Notes: generated from the sequence alone by a model not told the origin. Shown: positions 17,077 through 25,220, counted from the first letter of the stretch. The stretch is DNA of 64,000 nt from Chitinophaga sancti (GCF_034087045.1 NZ_CP139247.1:3498001-3562000); one strand, 5' to 3'. Program-made: numbers and translations.

Positions 17077-18846
17077 ATGAAAAGTCATCTATCGCTTTCG
17101 CGGTTGCTGGGTTCAAAGGATATATACCCCAATGAAGCGCTGTCAACCAAACGGCATTATGCAGAACGGATTGGTAGCAAGAGATTGCGCCAGTTTGCTG
17201 CGCTGTATTTAAGTCCGGTCAAACAAAAAGAGGATATAGCATTGGAAGAGCTGATAGCGCAATGGTTTACCTTTAATGGAAACCACACTTACCAGCAAAG
17301 TCCTTCCTTCACCTACATTTACGATCATTTAAGGCGAATCAGGAATTTCCATGCAGGAGAGCATTTGCACCTGATCAATTCCGAGGCATTACTGAACCTG
17401 CTTGTATGGTTGGAAAACAATCCGGACCTGCCGGAAGAGGTAGCGGAGGATGCTGGCGTGACCATTCATCTGTTTCATCTCAATCTGCTGTTCAATGATG
17501 ATGTATTGGCTTTCTATCAGCAAGGGGCAGAAATCACCAGACTGGTGCAGGATGACAATTACCTCCAAAGGGTAACACTTAGTTTGTCCTTCTCTCAGGC
17601 AGATTTGTTCAATATTGATTATTCGCAGCTTTTCTATACCCAGTTTTACAAGGCCATCCGATTGCTGGACTTCCTGGAGGCTACACCAAAGTACCAACCC
17701 CTGTTCCAGGCCTTTCTGGCTGAATTTGGGGTTAGCAAAAAGGACTATTTTAAACTGCTTGGTCTCGCGATCGTGGCTGGCTCCAAAGGACAGGATGGCT
17801 GGAATGTCATACAGGTTCCTAAAGATGATCTATACGCTGAAAACTGTGCTTTTCTGGATAAGGTGGCTATCACGCCTGACTACGACGTATTGGATGAGCA
17901 AAATGACTACCTGTCGCTCCGTTCCCGGCCCATTAAACGTATTGATGATGGAGAGTATATCTCCCTGTTTCCGTTATTCCTGATAAAGAAGCTGTTTAAC
18001 GGGACCATCTTCCTCTTGTCTGATTTGCAGCAAAGGCGTCCGGAACTGCTGAGTGGCAGTTTCCTGGGCCATATTCGGGCAGATTTCTCGGAAGAAGTAC
18101 TGTTATATGATGTCCTGGATCAGTTGTATCCAAAGACGGCTACGGTGCGGCTGACGGGAAAGGTGCTGAAAGCAGCGGGAATGATACGGGAACCTGACTA
18201 TTATCTGAGAGTAGGAAACACAGTGGTGCTGCATGAGTCGAAGGACTTCTTCATACCCGGAGAAACCAAGCTGTCGTACAATATTGATGAAATAGAGAAG
18301 CTGCTGAAAACAGACGGTAGGGGTTCTGTGCCGCCGAAGCCGGACCGTCTGGGTAAAGCTGTGGTACAGGTAGCGGCCAATATCGAAAGAGTGCTGAAAA
18401 TGCAGATAGCAGGCGATACTGACTACGATCCGGCTGTTGTGGAGATCTTCCCTGTTATTGTAGTGTACGATTCATTGTATAGCGCTGCCGGCCTTAATTT
18501 CCGGGTACACTACTGGATGGAAGATGAGATCAACAAATTGAAGGCAAAGCCTGAGTTTGAGGGTGTTGACTTCAGCCGTGTGCACCCAGTGACGCTGGTA
18601 GAGATCGATACGTTGATCAACTACGAAAGCTACTTCGCTAATGGTACGCTGGATTACATAGGATTGCTACGGGCTTATCAGCAAACGATGAATTACCAGA
18701 AAGTAAACATAACGGACATAGTACAGTTCGCCGAACAGTCCTGTATGTCTTTTAGCAAATTTATAGGGGATGTCTGTATGGAGCGGAACCTGCCTCTTGA
18801 CCTGTCCAGGCTGAATGCATTGCTGATCAGCTATGGAATTGTGTAG
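17077..18846 (+). CDS. Large protein of unknown family with PD-(D/E)XK-nuclease-like motif
   Basis: 589 residues from ATG 17077. A TTG 12 bases upstream is possible but less likely. Soluble, no signal peptide. The N-terminal half is helical and Leu/Phe-rich with no named motif. In the C-terminal half REPDYYLRVGNTVVLHESKD (about residues 371-390) has Asp374, a hydrophobic strand, and Glu387-Ser-Lys389, which is the D...E-x-K arrangement of PD-(D/E)XK nucleases. It stands alone in cassette B with one small unknown gene behind it. An accessory gene beside a tRNA with a nuclease-like core suggests a single-gene defence factor, but that is inference. Upstream TACCTTCG at 17035 could be part of a promoter. 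Confidence 0.6.
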   Translation: MKSHLSLSRLLGSKDIYPNEALSTKRHYAERIGSKRLRQFAALYLSPVKQKEDIALEELIAQWFTFNGNHTYQQSPSFTYIYDHLRRIRNFHAGEHLHLINSEALLNLLVWLENNPDLPEEVAEDAGVTIHLFHLNLLFNDDVLAFYQQGAEITRLVQDDNYLQRVTLSLSFSQADLFNIDYSQLFYTQFYKAIRLLDFLEATPKYQPLFQAFLAEFGVSKKDYFKLLGLAIVAGSKGQDGWNVIQVPKDDLYAENCAFLDKVAITPDYDVLDEQNDYLSLRSRPIKRIDDGEYISLFPLFLIKKLFNGTIFLLSDLQQRRPELLSGSFLGHIRADFSEEVLLYDVLDQLYPKTATVRLTGKVLKAAGMIREPDYYLRVGNTVVLHESKDFFIPGETKLSYNIDEIEKLLKTDGRGSVPPKPDRLGKAVVQVAANIERVLKMQIAGDTDYDPAVVEIFPVIVVYDSLYSAAGLNFRVHYWMEDEINKLKAKPEFEGVDFSRVHPVTLVEIDTLINYESYFANGTLDYIGLLRAYQQTMNYQKVNITDIVQFAEQSCMSFSKFIGDVCMERNLPLDLSRLNALLISYGIV

Positions 18847-18928
18847 TATCGCTGATAATGCCTCTTTTTTAGTGTAATCAGCAGTAGCACATTACAATTA
18901 TCATCATCCAACAAAATCGTACTCCATC

Positions 18929-19369
18929 ATGCAAAGCATATATACACTTCAGACGCTATTCACCCATTTTAAGTTTGGTTCACGATCGATCAGTGGTCCA
19001 TTTACGGTTATGTGGTATCTACTTGATGTCGATGAACAGGGAGATGAAATAGGTATTCCTTTCACAAAGGAACAATTGGACGTATTTCAGGCATATACGT
19101 TAAACAATACGGTGAACTTTCCGGCAGATAATAAACAATATAAGATTGATGAAGAAAATGTGCTGGAATGGAGTGAATACCATGAAATTCCTGATCCCGA
19201 GCTTCGACGTCCGCAGATAGTGCTGTTAAAAAAAAGACCAATGCAGGTATACGAGGGTGTTCAGGGGGCTATGGAGATTACGCTTGCCAACGAGACATTG
19301 AGCATGAGGATACCCTATACATTACCCTTTGATGTTGTTGGGGAGATCCTATCTAAAAGTGACAGGTGA
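18929..19369 (+). CDS. Hypothetical protein, no recognised family
   Basis: 146 residues starting MQSIYTLQTLFTHFKFGSRS, without signal peptide or membrane span. The composition is ordinary, the middle is acidic (QYKIDEENVLEWSEYHEIPD), and the end has a strand-rich stretch (MEITLANETLSMRIPYTLPF). It lies 82 bases after the PD-(D/E)XK-like gene in the same direction and ahead of the strong hairpin at 19541, so the two could share a transcript. I cannot suggest a function. Confidence 0.55.
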   Translation: MQSIYTLQTLFTHFKFGSRSISGPFTVMWYLLDVDEQGDEIGIPFTKEQLDVFQAYTLNNTVNFPADNKQYKIDEENVLEWSEYHEIPDPELRRPQIVLLKKRPMQVYEGVQGAMEITLANETLSMRIPYTLPFDVVGEILSKSDR

Positions 19370-19478
19370 TAACCTGAGAATTAAGTGTGCATTTATTAGA
19401 TGTAATAATTCAGATTTGATCGCACAGTCGGTCATTAATAACCTCGGACCATATTGTCAATTAAGGTCACCTCGTCTT

Positions 19479-19606
19479 GATCGAACCAATTTTAGCTTGA
19501 ATATGAAATACTTGTAAAACAAGAAGAAATAGTAAAAAATAATAAGACCCGCTCCTAGAGCGGGTCTTATTATTTTTGTGCTCAGTAACGGTAGGTTTTC
19601 GAACCA
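19479..19606. repeat. Left direct repeat flanking cassette C, includes tRNA-like copy 3
   Basis: From GATCGAACCAATTTTAG through TGAAATACTTGTAAAA, the hairpin at 19541 and GTGCTCAGTAACGGTAGG to TTTTCGAACCA. The same order of elements with roughly 70-75% identity by eye occurs at 24983-25104, where it ends in the intact tRNA-Leu gene. The pair behaves like diverged attachment-site copies on either side of cassette C. Confidence 0.6.
19541..19571. terminator. Perfect 14-bp terminator hairpin
   Basis: AATAAGACCCGCTC and GAGCGGGTCTTATT pair perfectly around CTA and are followed by ATTTTTG on the plus strand. It would end transcription of the 18929 gene. Its core ACCCGCTC/GAGCGGGT is the same as in the tRNA-Leu terminator at 25040, while the outer stem differs. 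Confidence 0.8.
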
Positions 19607-19995
19607 ATTTGTGTTGATTATAAAGAAATTGCATGCATATATATCTTCAATAGATGCTCAATGGTTAGGATTGGAAATCAACAACTATAAGATATTTCAT
19701 ATAATTTATTTTAGTTGTATTTGCAAGTTACAGCGTCTCCTTTTTTAGATTAAATAAAATTTCAATAACTCGAATAAATTGTGTTACGTTAAAGTCATCA
19801 ATGCAATTGATAAAATTTGGCCCAACGTAATGTTTCTCTCATTACAATTTTGGAAGGACGTAGCGAGGGCGTGTTCTAGAAACAGTCTTTCAGGGAAGTA
19901 TGGCCAATATGTGATTGGAATGAGTTATATGTCCATCATGAATAAGTTTTGAATTGCTGTCGTAGATTTTTTAAAGCCAATATTTAAAAAATAAA
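19607..19995. other. Non-coding stretch before the Lit-like peptidase gene
   Basis: AT-rich, with no open frame of note, no repeat beyond the TTGATTATAAA that follows the tRNA-like copy, and no full promoter that I can point to. It presumably carries the leader of the 19996 gene. Confidence 0.3.
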
Positions 19996-21174
19996 ATGAA
20001 AAATTTCTTTTCCGATCCAGACAACCTTAATGAAAATCCGATTCGCGTATTGCGCGGTAATGTTTACCAGGAACTTTCTAGACTAAGTCCTTCCTTTATT
20101 GCGGTGCTCCGTAAAGCAGCTGCGGAAGGCAAGTTGGATCCCAGTAATATTCAATTTAGTGACAGTGAATACCCTGCGACGAATGGACCAGCGGCGGGAG
20201 TCGGCATGGTATTGCTGTATGATGGATTTCAGATGTACCTTTGGTGTATGTGTTATTGTTTTGTCGTGTATCATTCCGAAATGACCGTAAAACGACAAGC
20301 AAACAGAGATGAAGAAAATGATGATGTTATGGATGGTGTCGATATGGAGAAACTGAAAACTGCCATGAAATTGATGGAATATGCACAAAGTCTATTAAAA
20401 GGCTATCATCCTTGGGATATTAGTTTACCTAATCCGGCATACTATTCGGATGAGATGCATGACACGATTACTAAGGTGAATGCCGTATATCTGCATGCGA
20501 TGAATTTCGTTATCGCTCATGAAGTGGCACATATCGAGCTCGATCATGTTACTGACAATGCAGCTTTAGACCTAACCGAACTTGACATGGAAATACAGGC
20601 TGATGCCCGCAGTGTCGAATTGATAAAAGATGGCATGACTACAATTAATAAAGACACGGCTGAACTTGGAGTACTTGCGGCTCTATGTACTCTACTACTT
20701 ATGAAATCCGAACTTTCTGGAGGGGGGCATCCTGATAGTGACGACCGTATTGGCGCTTTCATAGAACATATAATTGTTGACAATCATAGCCATCTTTGGG
20801 GTATCGCTGTTCTTGCTTACCGCCTTTGGGCAGATCATTATGGGCATGGTATATTCTTTTTTCAAAACCTGGATTCGGCAAAGCTCATATATGACGAAAT
20901 TCGCAAACAGCTTAAAGAGGAAACGTTAGTTCAATACTGCGAAGTTATTGTACCGGAAGGAACTTATGGCGTTACCTGCTATGATGTGGGAGATAGAAGG
21001 CAATTTTATACCAAAATAGATGGCTTTGGTGTTTGGTTTGAAGCAGACCAATTACGAGGGACAGTAAAACCCATAATGAACGACCAGTATATTGATCCGA
21101 CGAAAATTTCAGATTTTATAACCGCTCTTTCAGGGCTAATTGATAACGGTTCTTCTGGCGATCAAGTGCAGTGA
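19996..21174 (+). CDS. HExxH zinc peptidase, Lit (U49)-like
   Basis: 392 residues, cytoplasmic. HEVAHIELDH near residue 175 is a metal-binding HExxH helix, and LDMEIQADARSVELI ~20 residues on provides the E..AD block seen as the third ligand in gluzincins. FVIAHEVAHI..DH plus this acidic block resembles peptidase family U49, whose member Lit cleaves elongation factor Tu and aborts phage infection. The C-terminal ~120 residues have no named domain. It is the only plus-strand gene of cassette C. A protease is nearly certain. The Lit relationship and phage role are moderate inference. Confidence 0.65.
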   Translation: MKNFFSDPDNLNENPIRVLRGNVYQELSRLSPSFIAVLRKAAAEGKLDPSNIQFSDSEYPATNGPAAGVGMVLLYDGFQMYLWCMCYCFVVYHSEMTVKRQANRDEENDDVMDGVDMEKLKTAMKLMEYAQSLLKGYHPWDISLPNPAYYSDEMHDTITKVNAVYLHAMNFVIAHEVAHIELDHVTDNAALDLTELDMEIQADARSVELIKDGMTTINKDTAELGVLAALCTLLLMKSELSGGGHPDSDDRIGAFIEHIIVDNHSHLWGIAVLAYRLWADHYGHGIFFFQNLDSAKLIYDEIRKQLKEETLVQYCEVIVPEGTYGVTCYDVGDRRQFYTKIDGFGVWFEADQLRGTVKPIMNDQYIDPTKISDFITALSGLIDNGSSGDQVQ

Positions 21175-21410
21175 TATTGATTTAGTGAGATACAAATAAC
21201 TATGCTTTCGCTTATACAAATTTTAGCCTCTACTATAACATTGATTTTTATAGATTTTTTGATTTGATGATAACCAGTTCAGAAAATCAGATTATAAAGC
21301 CCCAAGATCCAATTTTTAGGAATATGCCTGAATCTGTTGTCATAGAAATTATCCAGGTGAGCTTAGGTGAGGTAAAACATAAAATTATTAGCGACTTTGG
21401 ATATTTTAAC

Positions 21411-22205
21411 TCAATCTTTCATTAAATAGTGATCTTTTACTTTTTTCTTAAATGCTATTGGATCATGCTCTTCAATATTTTTCTTTAACTGTGACCTTCT
21501 CTGTGCTCTATTCAACAAAGGAAATTGCTTCTTAGTGAAACCTTTTAACTTGTGGAATTTGCTCTCCTTATTATATGGGATTTTATCAAGCTGTTCATAA
21601 AGTAGAGTAAAAAGCACGTCGCCATTCATGAATAAATATTCAAATCTTGTGCTCTCATTATTTAATGAAGTTATGGATCCTTCCAAATTACCGGATTCAA
21701 GGAAAATGTCATAAAAGTTGGTAAAATCACGTAATAAATAGAATCCAGATATTTTATCTTTAGGACCAATATACCCCCAGTATGGAGCTGGCTTCAAAAT
21801 GTCGATTGCTTTATAGAAGTATACCCCCATACAAGTTGCAATACTTATTACCAATTGATTTTTTATTAAGACATTCAACTCCCTGCACCACAGTCCAAGA
21901 TCCTCCCAAGTAACAACTTCCATACTCGTTAATTGAATACCTTGCTCAGAGCTATGCATTTCAAAATGCAAGATGGGTATCAACATCCCTCTCATAACTA
22001 GAATCTTAACCTCTTGAAAGAAGTTAAACAAGTCCTCCTTTGTCTTTATAATTATCAGATAAGCGGCTGTATTATTTTTTAGACACTTCCATTTAATAAC
22101 ATTATTATATAGCTCATCGCCTGTTTCACGATCACCAATCTTCAATGATTGTATGACAAATACTGCGTTATAGGATAATTCATAATAGAATTCGATACTT
22201 CCCAT
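21411..22205 (-). CDS. Unknown protein, promoter displaced by IS21 insertion
   Basis: 264 residues from ATG 22205 (MGSIEFYYELSYNAVFVIQS). A longer frame opens at 22256 but its first 17 residues are encoded by the IS end, so the downstream ATG is the native start. It is soluble, of mixed helix and strand, and its end is rich in Lys (RAQRRSQLKKNIEEHD). Its family is unknown to me. IS21 begins at 22210, so only 4 bases of the original leader remain on this side. The rest (AT-rich, reading AAATGAAAATATAG) now lies beyond 24879. Expression would depend on transcripts out of the IS. It also overlaps no neighbour. Confidence 0.6.
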   Translation of the reverse strand: MGSIEFYYELSYNAVFVIQSLKIGDRETGDELYNNVIKWKCLKNNTAAYLIIIKTKEDLFNFFQEVKILVMRGMLIPILHFEMHSSEQGIQLTSMEVVTWEDLGLWCRELNVLIKNQLVISIATCMGVYFYKAIDILKPAPYWGYIGPKDKISGFYLLRDFTNFYDIFLESGNLEGSITSLNNESTRFEYLFMNGDVLFTLLYEQLDKIPYNKESKFHKLKGFTKKQFPLLNRAQRRSQLKKNIEEHDPIAFKKKVKDHYLMKD

Positions 22206-22209
22206 ATTC
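22202..22209. repeat. IS21 target site duplication, left
   Basis: CCATATTC directly outside the left IS end. An identical copy is outside the right end at 24871. It contains the reverse complement of the start codon of the 264-residue gene. Confidence 0.85.
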
Positions 22210-22308
22210 TGTAGATTCTGTTTATGTTGACCCGGGTCTCTGGGATGTTGCCCCACCTGCGTAGCAGGTAATAAAAGTAAGAGCTAAATGCTATGTAAAA
22301 TACAATGA

Positions 22309-23010
22309 TTATTTATTTCTTCGTCTTAGTGATTCTCCTTTTAATTCTACCCTGTGTGCATTTGCTGTCAATCTGTCAAGGATTGCATCGGCCAAGGTCG
22401 GATCATTAAGATACTCATGCCATTTCGCGACAGGTAGTTGTGATGTCACAATTACACTCTTCTTTCCATATCGATCCTCAAGTAGCTGAAGTAAAGTAAG
22501 ACGGATCTCCTGTGCCATCGGTGCCAGTCCGAAGTCATCGAGGATAATGAGAGTCTGTCGCTCAAGATGATTCAGTAATTTGATATATGATCCATCCAGT
22601 TTAGAGAGTGTTACTTTCTCTATTAGCCGGTTCATATTCAAATATGTCGTTTTAAATCCCATCAGGCATGCGTGATGGCCAAGAGCACAGGCGAGGTGGC
22701 TCTTGCCACAGCCTGTCGCTCCTGTAATTAAGATGTTTTGCCCCTGATTTATGTAATCGCTACTGGTTAAAACAGCTAGTTGCTGTTTAGTCAGATTCCG
22801 TCCGGGGCTGCAATCTATTTGCTCTATTGTTACAGGCAGTCTTAGCTTTGCCAGTTTTAAATAGTATGCAGTCTTTTCATTGCTCCTATTCTGTTCTTCT
22901 GATTGAACCAGGTAAGCAATAAGATCATGTCCTTGTAATTGTTGATTCATAGGTAATTCCAGTTGAGCATTATAAGCCTGATACATTCCCTGCAGGCGAA
23001 GTTGTTTCAT
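22309..23010 (-). CDS. istB: IstB, IS21 transposition helper ATPase
   Basis: 233 residues, DnaC-like AAA+ protein. ILITGATGCGKSHLACALGH (near residues 92-111) is Walker A and LIILDDFGLAPM near 150 is Walker B. TSQLPVAKWHEY and DAILDRLTANAHRVELKG are the usual IstB C-terminal blocks. It loads on DNA and stimulates the IstA transposase. No ATG fits the conserved TQTLEQMKQLRL start further upstream in this frame, so I keep ATG 23010. The frame is open for 15 more codons without a standard start. Confidence 0.93.
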   Translation of the reverse strand: MKQLRLQGMYQAYNAQLELPMNQQLQGHDLIAYLVQSEEQNRSNEKTAYYLKLAKLRLPVTIEQIDCSPGRNLTKQQLAVLTSSDYINQGQNILITGATGCGKSHLACALGHHACLMGFKTTYLNMNRLIEKVTLSKLDGSYIKLLNHLERQTLIILDDFGLAPMAQEIRLTLLQLLEDRYGKKSVIVTSQLPVAKWHEYLNDPTLADAILDRLTANAHRVELKGESLRRRNK

Positions 23011-23075
23011 TTGCTCAAGTGTTTGTGTGCATTCATCATTTGACTTTTTTATTTATAGTGATCCTATCCCCTGAA

Positions 23076-24518
23076 TTAGTCCATGGTGATTAATACAGTT
23101 ATCTCTTGATTCCTCTGATCTATCCAGGCCCCGTTCAAGGATATTCGGACCATAGTGTAATTAACGCGTGTGCCCAGCAATGCTCTTTTGCAAGCTCGCT
23201 CAAGGCGGTCAGCCCCATACTTTTTCTGAAGCATCAACATGCCAAAGCAGGCTTTATAGTTTTGTTCAATATAAATGCTGTTTTCCAGGATATTTGCGGC
23301 TGTTTGTTGCGTTGATGGCCCAATACGAGCTGCCTGAGCTAGTAAGTCATCCCGGTTCCAGCCTTTTATCTGCTGCATCCGCTGATGATTGGGTGGCATG
23401 TGATCAGGTATAGTATTGTAAGACTTTTGCTGGTCGTTCCTAAAGTGAATAGCTATTCTTTGATATTCAAAATATGCTTCTACGGAATGTTTATCATATA
23501 ACACCTTAACTTTTTTCCCCACGTATTGATATGGTACACTGTAATAGCGATGGTCGTCAGAAAGCTGAATATGATAATTACGCTGGACAGTCAGCAGGAC
23601 AACTTTTTTAACAATAAAGGGCGTGGATGGAAGTGGTTTCAAACATGCTTTCTCATGTTGCTCATAATAGTACCACCTGCTATAAGGGGTATTTCTATAA
23701 GGTTTATTATTGAGAAGAATAAGCTGATCATACATTGCTGCATTAAGAGCTTGCAGGCTGTTGAACTCTCTGTTTCTAAGGGGGCCATAAATGTGGTTAT
23801 ATATTATATTTACAGCTTTTTCAACCATTGCCTTATCCCTTGGGCTATACGGCCTGGTCGCACTAAAAGTAGTTGCATAGTATTCACTTAACTGGCCACA
23901 TATTTCAGTAAATACTGGTTCGTATTTGTCCGGCTTTATTACAGCAGTCTTTAAATTATCACATAAGATCGTGATCGGAACACCACCGAAGAAAAGTAAC
24001 ATTGCATTGATGCAGGCAATAAAATCAACTGTACGTTGAGTATGAACCGACATACAAAATATAAGACCACTAAATGGAAGGATTGCAATGAATACTTCAC
24101 ATTCAATTTTTTCACCCGTATCTGTATCTATATATGATTGCTTTTTGCCTGCAAAATCGATCATAATGATGTCTCCAACAATATAATCCATGTGCATGGC
24201 AACATCCAGCCTCTTAAGAAATTGATTCAGATGATGGCAATAGTGGCTATATACATATCCATCAGGATTTTGCCGTAAATATTCCTGCCAAAGTAATTGA
24301 CGGGTAACACCTGTTCTTCCCAGCTCATGCTGTATATCCTTAAAATGGCTAATCAGTTGCTCTAACCGTTGTGCATCATGAGCCATGCTTTCGTTACCAT
24401 AAGCTCGTTCCGCCAGTGCTACATCATTTTGATTGTTTTGAGTGCTATCATTCTCATTCGTAAGCAAGGTTAAATATTTCCGCACACTATTGCGGCTAAT
24501 GCCTAACCGACGAGCCAT
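23076..24518 (-). CDS. istA: IstA transposase of IS21 family, 5' end interrupted by a nonsense codon
   Basis: 480 residues from ATG 24518: helix-turn-helix MARRLGISRNSVRKYL, then the rve integrase core with DYIVGDIIMIDFAGKKQSYI (first Asp), ITILCDNLKTAV (second Asp) and ATRPYSPRDKAMVEKAVNII (Glu). A longer ancestral frame starts at ATG 24596 (MGQKPIAMEQLK) and would continue LLQLKKDGVGIRE into this ORF, but codon 13 is TAA at 24558-24560. Either the element is newly inactivated or translation restarts at 24518, losing part of the N-terminal DNA-binding region. Confidence 0.88.
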   Translation of the reverse strand: MARRLGISRNSVRKYLTLLTNENDSTQNNQNDVALAERAYGNESMAHDAQRLEQLISHFKDIQHELGRTGVTRQLLWQEYLRQNPDGYVYSHYCHHLNQFLKRLDVAMHMDYIVGDIIMIDFAGKKQSYIDTDTGEKIECEVFIAILPFSGLIFCMSVHTQRTVDFIACINAMLLFFGGVPITILCDNLKTAVIKPDKYEPVFTEICGQLSEYYATTFSATRPYSPRDKAMVEKAVNIIYNHIYGPLRNREFNSLQALNAAMYDQLILLNNKPYRNTPYSRWYYYEQHEKACLKPLPSTPFIVKKVVLLTVQRNYHIQLSDDHRYYSVPYQYVGKKVKVLYDKHSVEAYFEYQRIAIHFRNDQQKSYNTIPDHMPPNHQRMQQIKGWNRDDLLAQAARIGPSTQQTAANILENSIYIEQNYKACFGMLMLQKKYGADRLERACKRALLGTRVNYTMVRISLNGAWIDQRNQEITVLITMD

Positions 24519-24653
24519 TTCCCTTATACCTACACCATCCTTCTTAAGCTGTAAAAGTTACTTTAATTGTTCCATTGCTATTGGCTTTTGTCCCATGCTC
24601 CCATATTTTTAAGGAGCATATAATACAAAAAGCTCTTACTATTTACTCCTGCA

Positions 24654-24870
24654 GGGTGGGTCAAAATGCCAGAATGACATAGTGAATTTTAAAAAAATAA
24701 AATTCCAGGTGGGTCAACATCCCAGAATTCGGGCATATCAACCTATGAAATCTCAAAAAAGAGGTGGGTCAACATCCCAGAATTTGATTCACCTTTTAGG
24801 TGGGTTATCATTCCAGAATGGTGGGTCAACATAATTCAGAGAAGTGGGTCAACATCCTCCAGAATCTACA
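24654..24870. repeat. IstA-binding-type repeat cluster at IS21 end
   Basis: Six copies of a motif close to GTGGGTCAACATCCCAGAAT start near 24656, 24709, 24763, 24800, 24820 and 24843, the last leading into the terminal CAGAATCTACA. The opposite end has two inverted copies between 22211 and 22255. IS21 elements carry several transposase sites at each end. Six on one side is a large array. Confidence 0.75.
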
Positions 24871-24878
24871 CCATATTC
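24871..24878. repeat. IS21 target site duplication, right
   Basis: CCATATTC, identical to 22202-22209. Joining the two flanks restores GAAAATATAGAATATGG, which places the native start codon behind its original leader. Confidence 0.85.
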
Positions 24879-24982
24879 TATATTTTCATTTGCTCAATTG
24901 TACATAATCATTATCTAAGATAGGGAGTTCAAAATTTCCATGAAAAACAATATTTTCGAAAATAAACTTGGTTTGGGAACTA

Positions 24983-25104
24983 GATCGAACCAATTTGAGA
25001 TTGACTTTGAAATACTTACAAAATATTGTAGAATAATATAAAAAGCAAAACCCGCTCTATGAGCGGGTTTTGCTTTTTATGTGCCCAGAACTGGATTCGA
25101 ACCA
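24983..25104. repeat. Right direct repeat flanking cassette C, includes tRNA-Leu 3' end
   Basis: GATCGAACCAATTTGAG, TGAAATACTTACAAAA, the tRNA terminator hairpin, then GTGCCCAGAACTGGATTCGA ending ACCA inside tRNA-Leu. It is colinear with 19479-19606. It is the presumed original attachment site, because it alone has a full tRNA attached. Confidence 0.6.
25040..25078 (-). terminator. tRNA-Leu terminator
   Basis: AAAAAGCAAAACCCGCTC and GAGCGGGTTTTGCTTTTT form a perfect 18-bp stem with a TAT loop, starting 3 bases after the tRNA 3' end on the minus strand. The stem itself supplies the U-tract. Confidence 0.9.
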
Positions 25105-25165
25105 GCACACCCTTGCGAGCGCTGCGACCTGAACACAGTGCGTCTACCAATTTCGCCATCTGGGC
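25082..25165 (-). tRNA. tRNA-Leu(CAG)
   Basis: Minus-strand folding gives acceptor GCCCAGA/TCTGGGC, a Leu-type D-arm (GCGAAATTGGTAGACGC), anticodon stem CTGTG/CGCAG enclosing TTCAGGT with anticodon CAG, a long variable arm (CGCTCGCAAGGGTG) as in class II tRNAs, T-arm GCTGG-TTCGAAT-CCAGT and discriminator A. CCA is not encoded, so the CCA-adding enzyme at 28345 must complete it. A canonical promoter lies at 25190-25220 and a terminator follows at once. Its 3' half resembles the dispersed repeats at 14298, 16334 and 19578. Confidence 0.97.
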
Positions 25166-25189
25166 AACTGATTCCGTGTTAAGGGATTG

Positions 25190-25220
25190 CAAAGGTATAC
25201 ACTTTTCCCAATATTCCAAA
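25190..25220 (-). promoter_or_regulatory. Bacteroidota sigma-A promoter of tRNA-Leu
   Basis: On the minus strand TTTG (25220-25217), a 19-base spacer and TACCTTTG (25197-25190) match the TTTG-N19-TAnnTTTG consensus exactly, 24 bases before the tRNA 5' end. Confidence 0.75.

Larger units (their letters stand above)
22210..24870 (-). mobile_element. IS21-family insertion sequence, 2661 bp
   Basis: Ends are TGTAGATTCTG and CAGAATCTACA, an exact 11-bp terminal inverted repeat with the TG...CA tips usual for IS21. They are flanked by 8-bp direct copies of CCATATTC. Inside are istB and istA in the standard order on the minus strand and a cluster of GTGGGTCAACAT-type repeats at the istA-proximal end. 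The ends and duplication are fresh, so insertion is recent. The istA reading frame carries an early nonsense codon (see istA), so present mobility is uncertain. Confidence 0.93.

Noticed and set aside
21267..21425. 52-codon plus-strand frame converging on the 264-residue gene
   Set aside because: Short, AT-rich, overlaps the 3' end of the opposite gene and shows no family resemblance. Could be a fragment but I cannot support it.
24654..24870. Regularly repeated GTGGGTCAACAT units that could suggest a CRISPR array
   Set aside because: Spacing is irregular, units are imperfect, and they sit at the end of an IS21 element where transposase sites are expected. No cas genes are present.
12445..25165. 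A complete integrative element or prophage
   Set aside because: No integrase, relaxase, capsid or replication gene is present. Only attachment-like repeats, cargo and one IS can be supported.
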